From Glaciecola sp. HTCC2999 (GTDB lineage Bacteria; Pseudomonadota; Gammaproteobacteria; Enterobacterales; Alteromonadaceae), in assembly GCA_949498985.1 (NCBI GenBank), contig CATECQ010000025.1, forward strand, positions 1 through 50,221: a stretch of 50,221 nt of DNA. The letters are read 5' to 3'. The notes below the pieces were generated by a model that saw only the letters and a list, made by a program, of their open reading frames with translations, had not been told where the DNA came from and ran no database searches. Below, in pieces: positions 45,128-50,221 of the stretch. How positions within the stretch are numbered: the first letter of the stretch is position 1; each line of letters starts with the position of its first letter. Made by a program: the position numbers and the translations under genes.

Positions 45128-45161
45128 ATACTAACGAGGGAAGATGACAGAATTGTTACAT
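45128..45161 (-). promoter_or_regulatory. Candidate PhoB-dependent promoter of the lipoprotein-receptor unit
   Basis: On the minus strand ATGTAAC-AATT-CTGTCAT (45161-45144) has one perfect Pho half-site and one weak one. TAGTAT (45133-45128) follows after 10 bp, there is no -35, and the predicted start is about 36 nt before the ATG. The CTGTCAT also forms an inverted repeat with CAATTGTCAT (plus strand 45166-45175), so a different dimeric regulator is possible. Confidence 0.5.
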
Positions 45162-45259
45162 CAAGCAATTGTCATAAAAGTTTCATTTTAGTCGATTGGC
45201 GGGAATAACTTGAAATGCACATACAGGTGGATTTTACATATGAGTAGAACAAAAGTTAC

Positions 45260-45296
45260 CGACAACAGACGCCATTTATAATGACAACTGTTGTCG
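45260..45296 (-). terminator. Stem-loop after the SulP gene
   Basis: CGACAACAG (45260-45268) and CTGTTGTCG (45288-45296) form a perfect 9-bp stem around 19 nt, followed on the minus strand by GTAACTTTTGTT. A small alternative stem GACAAC/GTTGTC (45283-45295) overlaps it. Its place 17 nt after the SulP stop suits a terminator. Confidence 0.5.
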
Positions 45297-45312
45297 TTGA
45301 ACATAGCTAGAT

Positions 45313-46890
45313 TTAGCCTAATTCATCTGTTGCCACAAAATAACGTGGATCTTCATTCACATTAATTTCAACGTAACGCGATGCCTTACGCAATAAAATA
45401 CGGCACTCGGGAGAAATATGACGAATATGCAGTTTTTTTCCTGCCGCTTCGTATTTCCCCGCTAACGTATCTAATGCATCGATACCTGATGAATCCCAAA
45501 TCCGTGATTCATTGAAATCAATAACGACATCGTCAGGATCGTTGGCAGGATCAAAAATCTCTTTAAAGTGAGTGACTGAGCCAAAGAATAGAGGCCCCTC
45601 TAGCTCATAGACTTTCCAGCCATCTTTATCATCATGTGTTTTAGCGGCGATATGAGTGGCGTGCTTCCAAGCAAAGACGAGGGCAGATACGATGACACCC
45701 ACGACTACTGCAATCGCTAAATCAGCAATCACGGTGACAAATGTTACAAGGAACAAAACAAACGCATCTTCTTTGTTAATACCACGAATGATTTTAAATG
45801 ATGCCCATTCAAATGTGCCTATTACGACCATAAACATGACACCAACCAGAGCAGCCAATGGGATCATTTCAATCAGTTGTGAGGCAAATAAAATAAAGCC
45901 AAGTAATACCAGCGCAGCAGTAATTCCTGATAATCGACCTCGACCACCTGAGTTAATATTGATCATAGACTGACCAATCATCGCACATCCCCCCATTCCA
46001 CCAAAGAAACCATTGACGGTATTTGCAACACCTTGACCAATACATTCTTTGTTACCACGACCACGAGTACTAGTCATTTCATCGATTAGCGTTAAAGTTA
46101 ATAACGATTCAATTAACCCCACCAAACATAAAATAATTGCTGTAGGTAAAACAATATAAAGTGTTTCAAGCGTGAACGGGACCATTGGAATAGAAAAGCT
46201 CGGTAACTCACCAGCGAGTGTGGCTGAAGCTTTTTCGGCTTCTGGTAACATATCACGGACAAAGTCAATGACCGTACGCGCTTCTAAATCCAAACCATGC
46301 ACAAGCCCTGTCACTACGATTATGGCAGCAAGCGATGCCGGGACAGCTTTTGTTAATTTGGGTAGGAAAACAATAATAGCCATAGTTAATGCGGTCAAGC
46401 CGAGCATTAGATAGAGCATCTCACCTTGCATCCACGTTTGGATACCTGTGGTTTGATCAAAAATTTTGAACTGCCCAAGCTGAGCTAAGAAAATCACAAT
46501 CGCTAGACCATTGACAAAGCCTAGCATAACTGGATAAGGGACTAAGCGGATAAATTTACCCAGTTTAAATACCCCAGCCAGGATTTGCAGTACACCGGCG
46601 ACCACAACGGCAGCAAATAAGTATTGCACACCGTGCTGAGCAACCAATGCAACCATGACAACAGCCATCGCACCTGTTGCACCAGATATCATACCTGGAC
46701 GACCGCCTATAGCAGAAGTAATCAAACCCATCATAAAGGCAGCATAGAGACCCACCATGGGCTCAACCCCAGCTACGAAAGCAAAAGCAACGGCTTCTGG
46801 CACCAATGCCAATGCCACGGTAATTCCCGATAACACATCGTTTTTCACGTTGTTATTAGCGAATTTACCGGCAAAATCAAAATTGAACAT
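45313..46890 (-). CDS. SulP-family anion transporter with STAS domain
   Basis: Inner-membrane permease of 525 aa in the SLC26/SulP family (sulfate, bicarbonate, nitrate or dicarboxylate). The N-terminal helices include the family signature [31 protein letters not shown], followed by [14 protein letters not shown] and an [24 protein letters not shown] segment. The C-terminal STAS domain (about 435-515) holds [22 protein letters not shown]. Bacterial members with this pattern include sodium-bicarbonate transporters of the BicA group; substrate cannot be decided here. No clear Shine-Dalgarno precedes the ATG, and a small stem-loop lies in the leader. It is a single-gene unit. Confidence 0.92.
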   Translation of the reverse strand: MFNFDFAGKFANNNVKNDVLSGITVALALVPEAVAFAFVAGVEPMVGLYAAFMMGLITSAIGGRPGMISGATGAMAVVMVALVAQHGVQYLFAAVVVAGVLQILAGVFKLGKFIRLVPYPVMLGFVNGLAIVIFLAQLGQFKIFDQTTGIQTWMQGEMLYLMLGLTALTMAIIVFLPKLTKAVPASLAAIIVVTGLVHGLDLEARTVIDFVRDMLPEAEKASATLAGELPSFSIPMVPFTLETLYIVLPTAIILCLVGLIESLLTLTLIDEMTSTRGRGNKECIGQGVANTVNGFFGGMGGCAMIGQSMININSGGRGRLSGITAALVLLGFILFASQLIEMIPLAALVGVMFMVVIGTFEWASFKIIRGINKEDAFVLFLVTFVTVIADLAIAVVVGVIVSALVFAWKHATHIAAKTHDDKDGWKVYELEGPLFFGSVTHFKEIFDPANDPDDVVIDFNESRIWDSSGIDALDTLAGKYEAAGKKLHIRHISPECRILLRKASRYVEINVNEDPRYFVATDELG

Positions 46891-46899
46891 ATTTTTTTA

Positions 46900-46920
46900 C
46901 ACCCATAAAAAATTCGGGTG
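46900..46920 (-). other. Leader stem-loop upstream of the SulP gene
   Basis: CACCC (46900-46904) and GGGTG (46916-46920) make a 5-bp stem, 9 nt before the ATG in the minus-strand message. The GGGTG next to the start is the only purine-rich element near a ribosome-site position, so the stem could limit initiation. Confidence 0.3.
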
Positions 46921-46973
46921 CAGGGTAGCATATATAAGGATATATTGCCGTTAAATATGTGTTAACGGATTCA

Positions 46974-47534
46974 TTAGCCAATCGCAATGGGTTGGTCATG
47001 AAATACTTTACGCATAAGTGGAATAAAACTTTCAAGCGAATCCACAGCATAATCAGGATCAAAAGCAGGTGCATCCCATTCATCTACTAATTTACATGCT
47101 AATGGATACCAAGATTCATTTTGCCACTGCAAACGCAAATCTGTGGGTGCACCAAGATACTCATAATAATATTCACCTTGGAAAGCTTGATGGTTATATA
47201 CGACATGATAACTGTCATCTGAAATGTATGGACGCATCATTTCAGCAGCGATTGCGCCATGATTAGGTACATTAATCACTTTGGCAATATCATGGCACAA
47301 CGCAATTACAATATGTTCATCACTCGCGCCATCTCGACGTGCTAATGTGCCAGCCATTAGCGCATGCTGAAGTTGGTCGCACGCAAACCCTAGAGTATGC
47401 TGCTCCAATGACTGAAGCATTGATATGAATCGGTCTGCAGTGTTTTTGAACTCTTCATAATGGGCAGCGCCAATAATCTGCCAATCTTCAAGTGTGCCAT
47501 CTTGCATCCGGGTAAAAGTTGCTTGCTGAGTCAT
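46974..47534 (-). CDS. HD-domain protein (metal-dependent phosphohydrolase or oxygenase-like)
   Basis: A 186-aa cytoplasmic protein with His57 (LQHALMAG), the His81-Asp82 pair (ALCHDIAKV), His92 (PNHGAIAAEMMRPY) and His115 (VYNHQAFQ), followed by a late acidic residue in KLVDEWDAP. The H-HD-H-H-D order is that of two-metal HD proteins, including PhnZ and myo-inositol oxygenase as well as hydrolases. The Tyr-Glu pair that marks PhnZ is not evident at the equivalent place, so I do not call a phosphonate oxygenase. It stands between SulP (minus) and a divergent AEC transporter, with no operon partner. Substrate is unknown. Confidence 0.75.
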   Translation of the reverse strand: MTQQATFTRMQDGTLEDWQIIGAAHYEEFKNTADRFISMLQSLEQHTLGFACDQLQHALMAGTLARRDGASDEHIVIALCHDIAKVINVPNHGAIAAEMMRPYISDDSYHVVYNHQAFQGEYYYEYLGAPTDLRLQWQNESWYPLACKLVDEWDAPAFDPDYAVDSLESFIPLMRKVFHDQPIAIG

Positions 47535-47745
47535 ACTAATGAGCCTTTTAACGAATCAATACCATGTTAGATTAGCAAACAATAACTAATCTCGTCCAAA
47601 CAATGTTATTAATTTGTAAAAATCAATGACATTCATAGTCGAATTCCATTCAGTGACAAAATTAGCATAATAATTTGTGCATTGATTTCATCTCACCATA
47701 GGCATAAATTGACGATTATCACGTGAGTTATCTCGAGTAACACCC

Positions 47746-47751
47746 TATAAT
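47746..47751 (+). promoter_or_regulatory. -10 element upstream of the AEC transporter
   Basis: A perfect TATAAT lies 26 bp before the ATG at 47778, with no recognisable -35 at 17 bp. The predicted start leaves a very short leader without a ribosome site. The 243-bp divergent gap otherwise shows only a 7-bp inverted repeat (47569-47592) and no gene. Confidence 0.35.
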
Positions 47752-47777
47752 TACCTCTATTCTCACCAATATAAATA

Positions 47778-48743
47778 ATGTCAATGAATTCACCAGCCCT
47801 CATTACTGCGCTTCTTGTTATTACTCCGGTCATGTGTTTGATCATTGCTGGAGTGGTATTTAAACGTGTTGGATTAATGAGTGAGGCCTTTGTTGAAGGT
47901 GGCTCAAAGCTTATTTACAACATATCATTGCCCGCGTTACTTTTTAATGCCATCTATACCGCTGATTTTGCTACCGCCGCGAACCCTAATTTAATCCTCA
48001 GTAGTGTCATTGGTACTATCGTGTTTGTTCTTTTGATGGTGTTAATTTGCCAATTTATTATTCCAAAGCGAACTGACCGAGGTGTCGTAATACAAGGAGC
48101 ATACCGTTCTAATATTGGGATTGTCGGGCTGGCACTTAGTGCAAATGCTTATCCTGAATTTTTTGCCACCGCATCAGTATTCATGGCCTGTACGACATTG
48201 ATATATAATTTATTGGCCGTATTGTTACTCAATTTTTATTCCAATAAGCAACACTCTATTAAAGATAACATTATCGCCTTGCTTAAAAACCCCATCATCA
48301 TTTCGATTGTGCTCGCACTTACCGCATCGTATTTTTCAGTGCAATTACCCGGTGTCGCTCAAATTAGTTTGGCGTATTTTGCACAGCTGACCCTGCCACT
48401 TGCGTTGTTGTGTACTGGAGCTTCATTAGAGTTTTTTGCTATGCGCGCAGCGATTGGTTCGATGATCATCACCAATATTGCTAAATGTATGCTGTACCCA
48501 GTTGCTATTTTATCTATTGGATATGCATTGGGTTTAAACGACATTGAAATGGGAATTTTATTTTTGATGAGTGCATCACCCACAGCGGCTGCTAGCTATA
48601 TCATGGCAAAGAAAACAAATTCAAATCCGGTATTAGCAGCTAATATTGTCGTATCAACGACTATTGTTTCTATCCCAATTATGATGCTATCCATGATTGT
48701 ATTAATCCAATACGGCATCATTGCCCCTGCGACTATCCAATAA
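47778..48743 (+). CDS. AEC-family (auxin efflux carrier-like) transporter
   Basis: Inner-membrane secondary carrier, 321 aa, with about ten hydrophobic segments in two five-helix halves. Conserved features are FVEGGSKLIYNISLPALLFNAIY near the N-terminus, GAYRSNIGIVGLALSANAYPE in the first half, LTLPLALLCTGASLEF in the second, and FLMSASPTAAASYIMAKK near the C-terminus. Bacterial members move malate, malonate or other small organic acids. Starts at 47778 and 47784 (MSMN) are both possible. A small membrane protein gene follows immediately. Confidence 0.9.
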   Translation: MSMNSPALITALLVITPVMCLIIAGVVFKRVGLMSEAFVEGGSKLIYNISLPALLFNAIYTADFATAANPNLILSSVIGTIVFVLLMVLICQFIIPKRTDRGVVIQGAYRSNIGIVGLALSANAYPEFFATASVFMACTTLIYNLLAVLLLNFYSNKQHSIKDNIIALLKNPIIISIVLALTASYFSVQLPGVAQISLAYFAQLTLPLALLCTGASLEFFAMRAAIGSMIITNIAKCMLYPVAILSIGYALGLNDIEMGILFLMSASPTAAASYIMAKKTNSNPVLAANIVVSTTIVSIPIMMLSMIVLIQYGIIAPATIQ

Positions 48744-48832
48744 GGTCACTATTTACGCCGGCAATTGTTCGATTATTATTATCTGCGTTAGTCGCATTTT
48801 GTTTTTATGGCGGATGGGCGTACTTTGCGAAT

Positions 48833-49264
48833 ATGACATCAGCAGTGTCAACAAAAGCGTTATGGCAAGTAGCACTGGTCCAAGCCACTACGAGCGCAGC
48901 TATTACACTGGGGTTTACGTTAATGACAGAGTGGAGCTATCGAAGATTTAAATCTAGCTGTGTCTCTTTTGCATTTGTTACGCCGCTTTTATGTTTACCT
49001 TACCATCATTCGCCATATGCATCTCAGATCAAACGTAGCTTTAACCAATTATTTGACCAATCCGCAAAATATCTTCATCATAAACGTTTTTCTGGAGCAC
49101 TATTTAGCCCGCTAATCCCAATGAGCATACAAGGCATTATTGTCATCACAGTCAACGTTATTAACGGGACACCTAATTTAGGGTTAACAGTGACCCCATC
49201 AATCGTATTTAGCGGGATTTATGGATATATTTACACGTTAAGTTTATATAAAAACGAAGCATAA
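48833..49264 (+). CDS. Small inner-membrane protein of unknown function
   Basis: A 143-aa product from the ATG at 48833, with three to four hydrophobic stretches (for example QATTSAAITLGFTLMTEW and LIPMSIQGIIVITVNVI). I do not recognise the family. The same frame continues upstream through a convincing membrane helix (RLLLSALVAFCFYGGWAYFAN) to about 48755, but no ATG, GTG or TTG is available there. An ACG at 48755, preceded at 9 nt by AAGG, stands where a start would be expected, so the real protein may be about 26 residues longer. It lies just after the AEC gene, and its stop abuts the convergent folA stop. Confidence 0.7.
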   Translation: MTSAVSTKALWQVALVQATTSAAITLGFTLMTEWSYRRFKSSCVSFAFVTPLLCLPYHHSPYASQIKRSFNQLFDQSAKYLHHKRFSGALFSPLIPMSIQGIIVITVNVINGTPNLGLTVTPSIVFSGIYGYIYTLSLYKNEA

Positions 49265-49774
49265 CTAAGCCTGTCTTATTAATGTGACAAACTCATAATC
49301 ATGCGGGTTTTTTTCATCTTTTTGATGCTTTTCTCGGCTTATTTCTTGCCACTTGCCATATTGATTCCAATCTGGAAAAGTTGTGTCTCCAGCAACAGCT
49401 TTATCAATAAATGTCAAATGTAGTGTCTGGGTATGCTCAATTAACAATGCATAAATACTCCCACCACCAATAATCATGACCTCTTCTTCTTGAGCACACA
49501 GTGCAAGGGCGTCATCGACACTGTAAACTACCGATGCATCTTCTAACTGATAATGGGTGTTTGTAGTGATAACAATGTTATGACGACCAGGCAATGCTTT
49601 ACCAATGGACTCGTAAGTTTTACGCCCCATAACAACAGGCTTCCCCATTGTAGTTCGTTTAAAATGCTGCAAATCGGCCGGTAAATGCCATGGCATATCG
49701 TTATCAGCCCCGATGATCCGGTTGTGCGCCATCGCTACGATTATAGCAAGTTGGGAATTAGGTGTAGTCATCAT
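49265..49774 (-). CDS. folA: FolA, dihydrofolate reductase
   Basis: NADPH-dependent reduction of dihydrofolate to tetrahydrofolate, the target of trimethoprim. The 169 aa include LAIIVAMAHNRIIGADNDMPWHLPADLQHFKRTTMGKPVVMGRKTYESIG, with the catalytic acidic residue of PADLQ, and the cofactor loop VMIIGGGSIYALL, then LTFIDKAVAGDTTFPDW. All normal for chromosomal DHFR. Two adjacent ATGs (49774, 49771) are possible starts; no strong ribosome site precedes either. It is divergent from the partial gene at the right edge. Confidence 0.96.
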   Translation of the reverse strand: MMTTPNSQLAIIVAMAHNRIIGADNDMPWHLPADLQHFKRTTMGKPVVMGRKTYESIGKALPGRHNIVITTNTHYQLEDASVVYSVDDALALCAQEEEVMIIGGGSIYALLIEHTQTLHLTFIDKAVAGDTTFPDWNQYGKWQEISREKHQKDEKNPHDYEFVTLIRQA

Positions 49775-49838
49775 TATTTTGCACTTTTATGGTTAATTTG
49801 TTTAACTATAGTTTACTGCTAAAGTGATAAATAAGACC

Positions 49839-50221
49839 ATGAATTTCTTAGAATTAAAAATACCACCTGTTGCTTTATTGCTCATCGCTATATCAGGGAT
49901 GGGCTCAGCCCAACTCTATTTGCCCCATTTAGGCTTGCCCCATTGGCTCGCATTGGGCTTATCCGGTATCAGTTTTACTATTGGAATGACCTTCATCTTG
50001 TTAGCCGTTTGGGTTTTTCGCAAACACCGTACAACTGTCAATCCTCATACACCTGAAAATAGCTCAACTTTAATCACATCAGGTATTTTGCAACACACTC
50101 GTAATCCGATTTATTTAGGATTTGTATTGTTAATCATTGCTACAGGCTTAGCTATGCAAAGTATTATGTTTCCACTCTTTACTATTGGGTTTATTTTTTA
50201 TATCACTCGTTTTCAAATCAT
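49839..50221 (+). CDS. Isoprenylcysteine carboxyl-methyltransferase-like membrane protein (truncated by the window)
   Basis: An open frame from the ATG at 49839 to the last base, 127 complete codons, without a stop. Four hydrophobic stretches are visible. The motif SGILQHTRNPIYLGFVLL is the conserved substrate/SAM-binding segment of the ICMT/PEMT-like membrane methyltransferase group, which usually continues another 20-40 residues beyond what is seen. The physiological substrate in bacteria is generally unknown. It is divergent from folA. Confidence 0.8.
   Translation, partial: MNFLELKIPPVALLLIAISGMGSAQLYLPHLGLPHWLALGLSGISFTIGMTFILLAVWVFRKHRTTVNPHTPENSSTLITSGILQHTRNPIYLGFVLLIIATGLAMQSIMFPLFTIGFIFYITRFQI

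Noticed and set aside
45169-45186. Plus-strand Pho box TTGTCAT-AAAA-GTTTCAT
   Set aside because: No -10 follows at 10 bp and no plus-strand gene lies downstream, so I do not list it as a promoter.
47569-47592. AGATTAG/CTAATCT inverted repeat as a terminator or operator
   Set aside because: Short AT-rich stem with a 10-nt loop and no T run; not distinguishable from chance.
47710-47751. TTGACG (47709-47714) as the -35 partner of TATAAT at 47746
   Set aside because: The spacing is about 31 bp, too long for a sigma70 promoter.

Overview
The window is about 50 kb of low-GC (roughly 40-42 %) gammaproteobacterial chromosome. It has the gene order typical of marine Alteromonadales and related groups: folB-folK-uppP, plsY, tsaD, and rpsU-yqeY-dnaG-rpoD. 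A TtpC/ExbB2/ExbD2/TonB2 energiser, a TonB-dependent receptor and a B12 receptor fit an aquatic heterotroph. The genus cannot be fixed from the sequence alone. I saw no tRNA, rRNA, CRISPR array, insertion sequence or prophage.

Layout. 1-9.4 kb, minus strand, is a complete phosphate-starvation block: phoB-phoR-pstS-like, then an OprP/OprO-type porin, pstS, pstC, pstA, pstB and phoU (cut by the window edge). PhoB boxes with correctly spaced -10 elements are visible before phoB and before the porin, and a 14-bp hairpin separates pstS from pstC. rdgC follows on the plus strand. A hybrid histidine kinase at 10.5-12.2 kb carries three separate inactivating lesions and is a pseudogene. 12.2-20.9 kb holds housekeeping genes: HIT hydrolase, uppP, folK, folB, plsY, tsaD and the macromolecular-synthesis operon. 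21-25 kb encodes an RND pump and its adaptor without an outer-membrane channel. 25.5-34.2 kb holds an acyl-CoA dehydrogenase, a DUF3016 protein, ccoG-srkA behind a near-consensus FNR box, a cobalamin riboswitch with btuB, dsbA and an ACT-domain protein.

34.2-45.1 kb, minus strand, is the most interesting part. A two-repeat surface lipoprotein and a large TonB-dependent receptor form one unit. Immediately downstream lies a DUF3450-TtpC-ExbB2-ExbD2-TonB2-TPR operon, a dedicated energy-transduction machine. Both units are preceded by PhoB-box-like sequences whose -10 spacing is the same as at phoB and the porin. I propose that this is a phosphate-starvation-linked, TonB2-powered outer-membrane acquisition system. 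That is an inference from promoter geometry and proximity, not a demonstrated function.

45.3-50.2 kb holds a SulP anion transporter, an HD-domain protein, an AEC-family transporter, a small membrane protein lacking an obvious upstream start codon, folA and a truncated ICMT-like membrane methyltransferase.
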